Source: Bdellovibrionales bacterium RBG_16_40_8
GTDB lineage: Bacteria > Bdellovibrionota > Bdellovibrionia > Bdellovibrionales > UBA1609
Direction: 5' to 3'
Length of the DNA: 5,359 bases
Assembly: GCA_001769925.1 (NCBI GenBank)
Contig: MEPT01000081.1
Span: 4,409-9,767, forward strand
Shown one piece after another: positions 1 through 5,359 of the stretch. A model generated the notes under the pieces. It ran no database searches. It was not told the DNA's origin and worked only from the letters and a program-made list of their open reading frames with translations. Position numbers and translations under genes: made by a program. Numbering within the stretch: the first letter of the stretch is position 1; every line of letters begins with the position of its first letter.

Positions 1-69
1 ACCGTATTGACGCTCAAGCAATCGTCCTAAGTGCGAGATAAGTGGTAAAAAGGGGTCTTGGTTAATCAT
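1..69 (-). CDS. 5' end of an unidentified leftward gene (partial)
   Basis: Reading leftward from an ATG at 69-67, the frame is open to the window edge and gives 23 codons: MINQDPFLPLISHLG followed by RLLERQYG. The peptide has the regular hydrophobic spacing of an amphipathic N-terminal helix and ordinary codons, so it looks like a genuine coding start rather than noise. Short N-terminal helices of this kind occur in MarR-type and other small DNA-binding regulators, but the fragment is far too short to assign a family. No Shine-Dalgarno sequence precedes the ATG. The opposite strand has a competing short frame over the same bases (3-41, ending in TAA) that could instead be the tail of a rightward gene; the ATG-started leftward frame is preferred because it has a start codon and a divergent, palindrome-rich upstream region. 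The rest of the gene is outside the window. Confidence 0.4.
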   Translation of the reverse strand, partial: MINQDPFLPLISHLGRLLERQYG

Positions 70-74
70 CAGAT

Positions 75-89
75 TTAGCGTAACGCAAA
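75..89. repeat. Small imperfect dyad just upstream of the leftward ATG
   Basis: The bases TTAGCGTAACGCAAA form a dyad: GCGT and ACGC pair around a central A at 82, and TT/AA pair outside one mismatch (77/87). It ends 5 bases upstream of the leftward start codon, where a ribosome binding site would normally be. A related half, GCGTAAAC, recurs at 138-145. Arms this short could arise by chance. Confidence 0.3.
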
Positions 90-101
90 CTTTGTGCCGA
101 G

Positions 102-121
102 TTACAGCGCGGGCGCTGTAA
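102..121. repeat. Perfect 9-bp inverted repeat, candidate operator or leader hairpin
   Basis: TTACAGCGC at 102-110 is followed by GG and the exact reverse complement GCGCTGTAA at 113-121. As RNA it would form an 8-bp stem with a 4-base loop. No T-run follows it on either strand (AAAACAATT rightward, CTCGGCAC leftward), so it is not a standard intrinsic terminator. It lies 32 bases upstream of the leftward start codon, so it could be an operator for a dimeric repressor or a hairpin in the leader of the leftward transcript. The symmetry is seen directly; the function is inferred. Confidence 0.6.
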
Positions 122-156
122 AACAATTAAGCACCTTGCGTAAACTGTCGTCGGTA

Positions 157-186
157 ACTAGCTGATACTATTAGCATATAGCTAGT
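157..186. repeat. Nested inverted repeats
   Basis: The outer arms ACTAGCT (157-163) and AGCTAGT (180-186) are exact reverse complements. A second dyad overlaps the left arm: GCTGATA (161-167) and TATTAGC (169-175) pair around the C at 168 with one G:T mismatch. The two structures share bases 161-163 and cannot both form fully at once. No T-run follows on the rightward strand; an A-rich block does. This could be an operator overlapping the proposed leftward -10 element at 165-170. Confidence 0.5.
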
Positions 187-192
187 CATCAA
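165..192 (-). promoter_or_regulatory. Possible sigma-70-type promoter for the leftward gene
   Basis: Reading leftward, TTGATG (192-187) is a 4/6 match to the -35 consensus. It is separated by 16 bases from TAGTAT (170-165), a 4/6 match to the -10 consensus. The A/T block at 191-207 would sit where an UP element lies. Transcription would begin near 158, giving a leader of about 90 bases that includes the 102-121 palindrome. The match is only moderate, and chance matches of this quality are common in AT-rich DNA. Confidence 0.25.
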
Positions 193-271
193 AAAATAAA
201 AAAATTTCACGAAAATTTACAAAATTGAAGTCTTGCTATGTTTTGGTCATTTGAGAAAAAAAGTTAAAAAA
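191..271. other. A-tract block, possibly curved DNA or UP element
   Basis: A-tracts occur at 191-196, 198-204 (followed by TTT), 212-215 (followed by TTT), 221-224 (followed by TT), 256-262 and 266-271. The A-to-T junctions fall near 204.5, 215.5 and 224.5, and the last two tracts start 10 bases apart, close to one helical turn. Phased A-tracts of this type are known to bend DNA and to bind the RNA polymerase alpha subunit or nucleoid proteins. The pattern is seen directly; bending and binding are inferred. Confidence 0.4.
216..242 (+). promoter_or_regulatory. Possible extended -10 promoter for the nuclease gene
   Basis: TTTACA (216-221) matches five of six -35 positions. TATGTT (237-242) matches four of six -10 positions and is preceded by TG at 234-235 in the extended -10 arrangement. 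The spacer is 15 bases, shorter than ideal. A-tracts lie immediately upstream. Transcription from about 249 would leave a leader of roughly 80 bases. I saw no sigma-54 -24/-12 element. This is a weak call in AT-rich DNA. Confidence 0.22.
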
Positions 272-328
272 TTAGGACTTGCATAAAAGTACTTTGGCGA
301 ACGTAAATTGCCTTGTTATGCATTGTAT

Positions 329-1327
329 ATGAGCAAGTGGCATCGCTTTTTTTTGCTAACACTACCACTAATTTTATGGGCGAGCATATCACGTGGCGAA
401 GAAGTAAGTTTATGTACGCGTGCTTTGACAGAAGCCCCGCCAAGTGTTTTTCGTATCGTAACTTTCAATACACAAAATTTACATTTTGGCGATCATGAAA
501 AATCTCACCATGAGCAGCGCACGACAGAAGAAATTAAAAAATTAGCTGATGCGATCAGCACTGTTGACCCAGACATTGCTGTTCTGCAAGAGGTAGACTC
601 GGCTAATGAGCCACAGTACCTTAATAATAATTTTTTTCGCGATCGATACGATGTCATTTTTAAAGGCGGCAATGACCCAGGGGGATTTGAAATTGCTTTG
701 CTAGTAAGAAAGGGTCGAGCCATTAAATATGAAGTTGAAACGCATAAGCATATGAAGTGGACAGACCCAGTTACCAGTAAAGAGATACCGCTTTTTTCGC
801 GCGATGCCCCTGCACTTATAGTTTATAAAGACGCAGACACAGAAGGCATAAATCGCCCACTTTTCGTAATAATAGGTCACCACGCAAAATCAAAAAGAAG
901 TAATCGCCATGATTTTGAGGGAGCACGCCTACGTACAGCTCAGCATGAGGCTATTGCAAAACTTGTTTTGGATTATAAATCACGTTTTGGTTCTGACCTG
1001 CCGGTTATTCTTGCGGGTGATTTTAATACAGAGGTTAATTCGGCACCTGAGACCGAATCAATTCGTCAAGTAATGACTGATTCTTTTGATATAATAAATG
1101 AGCCATTGTCAAAAAACGATAGAGTAACTCATACCACCTTTAAAGAAAATAGTCGCGAGGGCAGCTATAAACAGCTAGACGGAATTTTAATTTCAAATAA
1201 TTCTCGTGTTAAAGTTTTATATGCGGGTGTTCGTAGAGATGTTTCAAAACTTGCCAAATCATATGAAGAAAGAGATCACCAGATTTCAGACCATTTTCTA
1301 ATTTACGCAGACATCTCTGTTCAATAA
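329..1327 (+). CDS. Secreted endonuclease/exonuclease/phosphatase-fold protein, probable nuclease
   Basis: The 332-residue protein starts with a typical export signal: basic n-region SKWHR, hydrophobic core at about residues 7-20, and polar SRG-EE with likely cleavage near residue 23. The mature part is one complete EEP (DNase I-like) domain. Its metal and catalytic motifs appear in order: TFNTQN (N47, N50), LQEVD (E88), GHHAKS (H184/H185), GDFN (D231, N233), QLDGIL (D284) and SDH (D321, H322). In this family these residues cleave phosphodiester or phosphomonoester bonds using a divalent metal. The HHAKS motif, followed by an R-rich segment and a long helix, resembles secreted DNases more than phospholipases or inositol phosphatases, so extracytoplasmic nucleic-acid breakdown is the likeliest role. 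The ATG at 329 is preferred to the in-frame TTG at 308 because it puts the signal peptide directly at the N terminus. Neither start has a clear Shine-Dalgarno sequence. The gene converges on the regulator gene. Substrate is not determinable from sequence. Confidence 0.87.
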   Translation: MSKWHRFFLLTLPLILWASISRGEEVSLCTRALTEAPPSVFRIVTFNTQNLHFGDHEKSHHEQRTTEEIKKLADAISTVDPDIAVLQEVDSANEPQYLNNNFFRDRYDVIFKGGNDPGGFEIALLVRKGRAIKYEVETHKHMKWTDPVTSKEIPLFSRDAPALIVYKDADTEGINRPLFVIIGHHAKSKRSNRHDFEGARLRTAQHEAIAKLVLDYKSRFGSDLPVILAGDFNTEVNSAPETESIRQVMTDSFDIINEPLSKNDRVTHTTFKENSREGSYKQLDGILISNNSRVKVLYAGVRRDVSKLAKSYEERDHQISDHFLIYADISVQ

Positions 1328-1343
1328 GGTTTAAACAACTAGT
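1328..1343. other. Convergent junction without a clear terminator
   Basis: Only 16 bases separate the two convergent stop codons. They include two adjacent 8-bp palindromes, GTTTAAAC (1329-1336) and AACTAGTT (1337-1344). AATAA (1323-1327) and TTATT (1344-1348) can also pair across the junction. These stems are AT-rich and weak. There is no GC-rich hairpin with a T-run, so an ordinary intrinsic terminator is not evident for either gene, and the transcripts may overlap at their 3' ends. Confidence 0.4.
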
Positions 1344-2894
1344 TTATTTCAAAAGTTTACGCTTATCTAGGCCGTATTTTTCTACCTTCATTATTAACCC
1401 TGCGCGACTAATGCCTAATTCTTTGGCAAGTTTAGACTTGTTCCAGCCTGTGCGGCGTAGTCCGTCTTGAATTAAATTTCTTTCAAGATCTTCAAGAGAA
1501 TCTTTAAGTTTACCATGAAGGCGTGCCCCTTGTATCTTGCCTTTAGACTGCTCAGAAATTTTAGGTGAAAGCATTTCAGCCGTAATTTTACTTTCAGAGC
1601 CGGCTAACACTACAACACGTTCAAGTTCGTTTTGTAGTTCACGCACGTTGCCCGGCCAAGCATAATCATATAATTTTTCAAGGGCGCGTTTAGTTAAAAC
1701 TTTTTTGCCATGCTGATCGGATGTTCTATTAAGAAAAAATTCAGCAAGTAGCGGTATATCTTCTTTACGATCACGTAATGCCGGCACGTTTATATTAATG
1801 ACGTTTAAGCGGTAGTATAAATCTTCGCGAAAAAGCCCTTGCTCAACCATCTCTTTTAGGTTTTTGTTTGTGGCGGCGATAATGCGCACGTTAACGCGTC
1901 TTGGCTCAACAGACCCAACCGGAATAAATGTGCCCTCTTGAATTACGCGCAAAAGTTTAACCTGCATGGTCGGCGAAGTGTCGCCAATTTCATCTAAAAA
2001 GAAGGTACCCTTATCAGCCATTTCGAAAAGTCCTTTTTTGTCGCGAATAGCGCCAGTAAAAGATCCTTTTATGTGGCCGAAAAGTTCAGATTCAAGAAGG
2101 TTATCATTAAATGCAGAGCAGTTTTGAATTACAAAGGGTTTATCTTTTCTTGGAGAGTTATAGTGAATTGCTCTAGCAATTAGTTCTTTACCAGTACCGT
2201 TATCGCCATGAATAAGGCATGTAGATTCTGCGGAGGCAATTTTATCTAGCAGGCTATATAAACTCTGCATTGGCTTTGATTTGCCAATCATATTATCGTA
2301 CTTGTACCGGCTGCCCAATTCTTTATTTAATTCGCGTATGCGATTTTCTCGAGTGGTTATTTCAAGGTGAAGAGTAACAACTTCTTGGGCGACTAGTTCT
2401 ACAAGCTCCATAAAATGTTCGCGATCTTGTTTTTCAATAGCCTTGATGCGTCCTATAGAGCTTTGAATAATTTCTGGCGAAGCGCCGAACGCAGATAGTC
2501 GCTCACGAATTTCATTAAGACGATGAATGCCTTCGGGATCTTTTAAAAACCCAAGAGCAACAACGCAACCCATAAATTCATTTTCAATAATTATCGGGGC
2601 TATAGCCATATCAAACCCTGCCATATCCCATTTGCGAAAAGTAAAGGAATTGTCTGAATTCTGGCGCATAGACTCCATGGATTTCGCTACTACTTCAGAA
2701 AGATTTTCTAAAGAAGCATTTTTGCTAAGTAGAAGTTTAATTGCTGGATTGATATGACTTGCGGATTTCGCGTCGAGACTGCGTACAACTCCGCGGTCGT
2801 CGGTAAAGATAATGTCGACATTCCACCACGAATTAAGAATTTGCTTTAATTTTTTTATTACGTGGATATGTTCGAACTCATCCCAATTGATCAT
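1344..2894 (-). CDS. Sigma-54-dependent transcriptional activator with PocR-like sensor and Fis-type HTH
   Basis: The 516-residue protein is a bacterial enhancer-binding protein, which hydrolyses ATP to open promoters held by sigma-54 RNA polymerase. Residues about 5-180 form a sensor resembling the PocR ligand-binding fold (NVDIIFTDDRGVV near 25-37, then GFDMAIAPIIIENEFMG at 93-109), followed by a helical, probably coiled-coil linker to about 195. The AAA+ domain (about 200-430) has Walker A GDNGTGKE (230-237), the sigma-54 contact loop GSFTGA (277-282, usually GAFTGA), Walker B FFLDEIGD (298-305), ATN sensor I (341-343), the arginine finger region FREDLYYRLNV (355-365) and WPGNVREL (413-420). 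The C terminus (about 465-516) is a Fis-type helix-turn-helix. There is no receiver domain, so phosphorelay control is unlikely and ligand or protein sensing is more likely. The start is the ATG at 2894, with AAAGGAG seven bases upstream; a TTG at 2954 would add 20 unsupported residues. It follows uvrA by 61 bases. Signal and targets are unknown. Confidence 0.93.
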   Translation of the reverse strand: MINWDEFEHIHVIKKLKQILNSWWNVDIIFTDDRGVVRSLDAKSASHINPAIKLLLSKNASLENLSEVVAKSMESMRQNSDNSFTFRKWDMAGFDMAIAPIIIENEFMGCVVALGFLKDPEGIHRLNEIRERLSAFGASPEIIQSSIGRIKAIEKQDREHFMELVELVAQEVVTLHLEITTRENRIRELNKELGSRYKYDNMIGKSKPMQSLYSLLDKIASAESTCLIHGDNGTGKELIARAIHYNSPRKDKPFVIQNCSAFNDNLLESELFGHIKGSFTGAIRDKKGLFEMADKGTFFLDEIGDTSPTMQVKLLRVIQEGTFIPVGSVEPRRVNVRIIAATNKNLKEMVEQGLFREDLYYRLNVININVPALRDRKEDIPLLAEFFLNRTSDQHGKKVLTKRALEKLYDYAWPGNVRELQNELERVVVLAGSESKITAEMLSPKISEQSKGKIQGARLHGKLKDSLEDLERNLIQDGLRRTGWNKSKLAKELGISRAGLIMKVEKYGLDKRKLLK

Positions 2895-2955
2895 GTGACT
2901 ACTCCTTTGACAGATCCTTTTGTCTACTAGGCTTATCGTCAAAATCTTATACAAC
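2895..2955 (-). other. uvrA-regulator intergenic gap
   Basis: This 61-base gap on the leftward strand carries the regulator's ribosome binding site. A TTGACG (5/6 of a -35) has no good -10 at proper spacing, and a TATAAG has no good -35, so no independent promoter is convincing. TTGAC and GTCAA can pair as 5-bp arms, but no terminator-like T-run follows. Co-transcription with uvrA is the simplest reading. Confidence 0.4.
2902..2908 (-). promoter_or_regulatory. Ribosome binding site that fixes the regulator start
   Basis: Leftward, AAAGGAG is followed by a 7-base spacer and the ATG at 2894-2892. This is a near-consensus Shine-Dalgarno sequence at ideal spacing. It lies inside the stretch that a TTG start at 2954 would translate, and so argues for the shorter protein. 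Confidence 0.85.
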
Positions 2956-5359
2956 TTAAGATCTATATTTTTTTAGGTATTGTCCGGTTAGGCTATTGGT
3001 ATTATTCATGATTTCTTCAGGAGAACCCTGAGCCACTAGTTTGCCACCTTTAGCGCCAGCGTCAGGACCAAGGTCTACAATGTAGTCAGATGCGCGTATT
3101 ATTTCGAGATTATGTTCAATAAGTACTACACTGCCGCCAGCATCTACTAATCTATTGAGAACTTTAATAAGAAGCTGAATTTCGCGAAAATGAAGCCCTG
3201 TAGTTGGCTCATCAAGAATATAAAGAGTCGAGTTTTGGGTGCTCTGAGAAAATTCGCGGGCAATTTTAAGGCGCTGACTTTCGCCGCCGCTAAGAGAGCG
3301 TGCACTCTGGCCTAAAGTTATATACTCTAGGCCGACTTCTTTAAGCAGAGACAAGGGGCGTCTTATATTTGGGTAATTTATAAAAAAATTCATAGCCTCA
3401 TTAACAGTCATACTTAAAATTTCGTGAATATTTTTACCGCGATAGGTTATTTCTAGAAGTTCAGGGCGAAATTTTTTTCCGTCACAGCTATCACATGGTA
3501 TTTCTATATCATCCATAAACATCATGTCGATAACTTCAACACCTAAGCCTCGGCATACGGGGCAGCGCCCGCCGTCGACATTAAGACTAAATGAGCTAGC
3601 GCTAAAACCAAGATTTTTAGCTTCTGAAGAAGAGGCCATGACTGTACGAATTGCATCGTAAATTTTCATATATGTTACTGGGTTACTACGCGCAGTAGAA
3701 CCTATTGGCGATTGATCAAGAAACAAGACGTTTTTTACATGCTCTAGCCCTTGAGTTTTTTCGTACGCTAATGCTGGTAAATATTCAATGTTAAGTGCTC
3801 GTGCAACGATTGGGTAAAGTGTGTTCGCGATAAGAGACGATTTGCCTGAGCCACTCACTCCTGTAACCGTTACGATACGATTAAGCGGTATTTTAAAATC
3901 TATATTTTTTAAATTATTACCGCTGCATCCGTATAAAGTGAGCACATATTTATATTTATTAATATCAACGGGCCTGGGCTCACGAAGCGGTACCCAGAGG
4001 CGGTCAGGTTTTAGGTAGGGTAGAGTATTTGAAATTGAGCTTTTATAAAAAAGCGTTTTGTTACCTGAAAATATTATTTCGCCGCCGCATTGCCCTGATC
4101 CTGGGCCCATTTCTATAATGTGAGAGGCGTTATTAATTACGTCATGATCATGCTCAACAACTACAAGGGTATTGCCTAGGCGATTAAGCTTATGCAAAAC
4201 ATTTATCAGGCGATCGTTGTCGCGTGGATGTAGCCCAATAGTTGGTTCATCAAGAACATAAAGGGTTTGCGAAAGACCAACGCCCAACTGATTAGAAAGA
4301 TTAAGCCTTTGGTATTCTCCGCCTGAGAGAGTTTTTGTGGCGCGATCAAGATTTAAGTATCCAACGCCGACGTCACATAAAAATTGTAGACGTGAAATAA
4401 TTTGTCGATAGGGCTCTGCACATATTTCACGATCATGCTCACTAAGCTTAAGAGCTTTTATTTGCTTCAGTAGCGCTTCAGCGGTCATAGCACAAAAATC
4501 AGCAATATTTTTTTTATTAATAAAAACTTGTAGGGCTAAAGGCTTAAGTTTTGTGCCTTTACAGCTCGGGCAAATAAAAGGGCTTTTGTGTCTTGCTAAA
4601 AACACACGAACATGCATTTTATATTTTTTGGTTTCAAGGTAATCAAAAAGCCCTTTTACGCCCCAAAAGTCTTTATTGCCGCTCCAAATTAAATTGCGAT
4701 TTTTTTTAGAAAGATTTTTCCAAGGCAGGTGCATATCAATTTTAGCTTTTTTACAAAAATTCATGAGTTCGCGCCTATCACGCGTAGCGCTTGGCATAGT
4801 AAATGGCTTAAGTGCTCCTTGAGCTAAACTAAGTTCGGGATTGGGTATTACCTTATTTTCATCGATATTCAAAATATTGCCGAACCCTTTACACTCGTCA
4901 CATGCCCCCACAGGAGAGTTGAAGCTAAATAGGCTCGAGTGAATGTCTGGAAAACTATAACCGCAGACATGGCACGAGGTGGCTTCGCTGAAAAGAATTT
5001 GTTCATTTTCGGTAGTTACCGCCTGGGCCTGCGCGAAATTTAGATGGGCGTTATATTTAAGTGAAAAATGATAAGCTTGAGTAATTGAGTCAGTAAGGCG
5101 CCCGCGATCACTTTCTGTAAACGCCAAACGATCAACAGCAATAAAAAAATCTTCTTTAGGTAGTTTAGTTTTTGGCCCTAGTTCAATAATAGTGCGTGAT
5201 CTGGGTTTGTATATACGTAAAATTCCGTCAGTTAAAAACTGCGCCAAAAGTTTTTTGTTTTTAAGCGCCCGGTTTTCTGCAAAAATTGGTGCTAAAATAT
5301 AGCCTCTTTTATCGGCAAATATTTCTAATATTTTTTCTGTTGCTCGCGAAGGGGATTCT
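2956..5359 (-). CDS. uvrA: Excinuclease ABC subunit A (partial, N terminus outside window)
   Basis: UvrA is the damage-recognition ATPase of cytoplasmic nucleotide excision repair; its dimer loads UvrB on lesions. The visible 800 residues match the classical UvrA order: the UvrB-binding domain, beginning just after LAPIF (near 5290) and including the VDR motif; zinc module CHVC-X20-CDEC (about 4891-4974); insertion-domain CPSC (4561-4572); first signature LSGGEYQR (about 4306-4329); first Walker B VLDEPTIGLH (4228-4257) and VEHD; second Walker A GVSGSGKSS (3835-3861); DQSPIG and RSNP; zinc module CPVC-X19-CDSC (3484-3564); second signature LSGGESQR (3271-3294); second Walker B ILDEPTTGLH; and IEHN. 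The frame runs unbroken to the edge (upstream residues include KRGYILAPIFAENRALKK), so the TTG at 5247 is internal. About 120 residues, including the first Walker A, lie beyond 5359. The UvrB-binding domain argues for UvrA1 rather than a resistance-type UvrA2. No inactivating change is visible. The regulator gene follows. Confidence 0.96.
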   Translation of the reverse strand, partial: ESPSRATEKILEIFADKRGYILAPIFAENRALKNKKLLAQFLTDGILRIYKPRSRTIIELGPKTKLPKEDFFIAVDRLAFTESDRGRLTDSITQAYHFSLKYNAHLNFAQAQAVTTENEQILFSEATSCHVCGYSFPDIHSSLFSFNSPVGACDECKGFGNILNIDENKVIPNPELSLAQGALKPFTMPSATRDRRELMNFCKKAKIDMHLPWKNLSKKNRNLIWSGNKDFWGVKGLFDYLETKKYKMHVRVFLARHKSPFICPSCKGTKLKPLALQVFINKKNIADFCAMTAEALLKQIKALKLSEHDREICAEPYRQIISRLQFLCDVGVGYLNLDRATKTLSGGEYQRLNLSNQLGVGLSQTLYVLDEPTIGLHPRDNDRLINVLHKLNRLGNTLVVVEHDHDVINNASHIIEMGPGSGQCGGEIIFSGNKTLFYKSSISNTLPYLKPDRLWVPLREPRPVDINKYKYVLTLYGCSGNNLKNIDFKIPLNRIVTVTGVSGSGKSSLIANTLYPIVARALNIEYLPALAYEKTQGLEHVKNVLFLDQSPIGSTARSNPVTYMKIYDAIRTVMASSSEAKNLGFSASSFSLNVDGGRCPVCRGLGVEVIDMMFMDDIEIPCDSCDGKKFRPELLEITYRGKNIHEILSMTVNEAMNFFINYPNIRRPLSLLKEVGLEYITLGQSARSLSGGESQRLKIAREFSQSTQNSTLYILDEPTTGLHFREIQLLIKVLNRLVDAGGSVVLIEHNLEIIRASDYIVDLGPDAGAKGGKLVAQGSPEEIMNNTNSLTGQYLKKYRS

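Larger units (their letters stand above)
70..328. other. Divergent intergenic region with dyads and A-tracts
   Basis: This gene-free stretch separates the leftward partial gene from the rightward secreted nuclease gene. It contains three inverted repeats in its left half, then an A/T-rich block from about 191 to 271. I see no tRNA, rRNA or recognisable small RNA, and no intrinsic terminator: neither main dyad is followed by a T-run on either strand. Its most likely role is a two-way promoter region. The specific elements are listed separately. Confidence 0.6.

Noticed and set aside
3..41. Rightward open frame ending in TAA at 39-41 (RIDAQAIVLSAR), possible tail of an upstream gene
   Set aside because: It is only 12 codons, and the leftward frame over the same bases has an ATG start and a divergent upstream region. 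It is kept as an alternative in the entry for the leftward gene.
102..121. Intrinsic terminator at the palindrome
   Set aside because: No T-run follows the stem on either strand.
1..307. tmRNA, 6S or other structured RNA gene, or a CRISPR array
   Set aside because: No recognisable RNA signature and no regularly spaced repeats were found; only isolated dyads.
308..328. TTG start at 308 for the nuclease gene
   Set aside because: It would add seven residues before a signal peptide that is well formed from the ATG at 329, and it has no ribosome binding site.
318..332. Mini-ORF ATG CAT TGT ATA TGA whose stop overlaps the nuclease ATG (ATGA)
   Set aside because: It has no ribosome binding site and only four codons, so the overlap is probably chance.
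313..883. Short alternative frames within the nuclease gene (313-498 forward; 505-723 and 701-883 reverse)
   Set aside because: They lie inside or overlap a gene with a full set of catalytic motifs, have no recognisable domains and no ribosome binding sites.
2527..2757. 76-codon rightward frame inside the regulator gene
   Set aside because: It is antisense to the sensor domain and has no domain or start signal.
3821..4018. 65-codon rightward frame inside uvrA
   Set aside because: It is antisense to the conserved second Walker A region, and its openness reflects uvrA codon constraint.
2956..5359. UvrA2-type self-resistance or drug-efflux ABC protein
   Set aside because: The UvrB-binding domain, both zinc modules and the insertion domain are present, as in housekeeping UvrA.

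Overview
The window is an AT-rich piece of a bacterial chromosome with four protein-coding genes, none of them mobile or phage-like. It encodes a complete sigma-54 enhancer-binding regulator, a classical UvrA and a secreted nuclease-family protein. This points to an RpoN-using, probably Gram-negative bacterium; an AT-rich deltaproteobacterial or Bdellovibrionota-like lineage would fit, but that is a guess from gene style, not a placement.

Layout, left to right. Bases 1-69 hold the first 23 codons of a leftward gene whose remainder lies outside the window. Bases 70-328 are a divergent intergenic region with three dyad symmetries (75-89, 102-121, and 157-186 with a nested one at 161-175) and a run of A-tracts roughly in helical phase (191-226, 256-271). 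Possible promoters face both ways. A rightward gene (329-1327) encodes an endonuclease/exonuclease/phosphatase-fold protein with a signal peptide. It converges, across 16 bases, on two leftward genes: a sigma-54-dependent regulator (2894 down to 1344) and, upstream of it, uvrA (from beyond 5359 down to 2956).

How the genes may work together. uvrA and the regulator lie head-to-tail with a 61-base gap, no visible terminator and a strong ribosome binding site before the regulator, so they probably share a transcript. UvrA is the damage-recognition ATPase of nucleotide excision repair. The regulator has a PocR-like N-terminal sensor, an AAA+ sigma-54 activation domain and a Fis-type helix-turn-helix. 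Its regulon cannot be read from this window: I see no -24/-12 sigma-54 promoter next to any of the genes. The secreted nuclease is on the opposite strand and need not be linked.

Two starts matter to a reader. The regulator should begin at the ATG at 2894, not at the upstream in-frame TTG at 2954. uvrA is truncated by the window edge and does not start at the TTG at 5247. I found no convincing undescribed system. The least explained parts are the palindrome-rich divergent region and the uvrA-regulator pairing.
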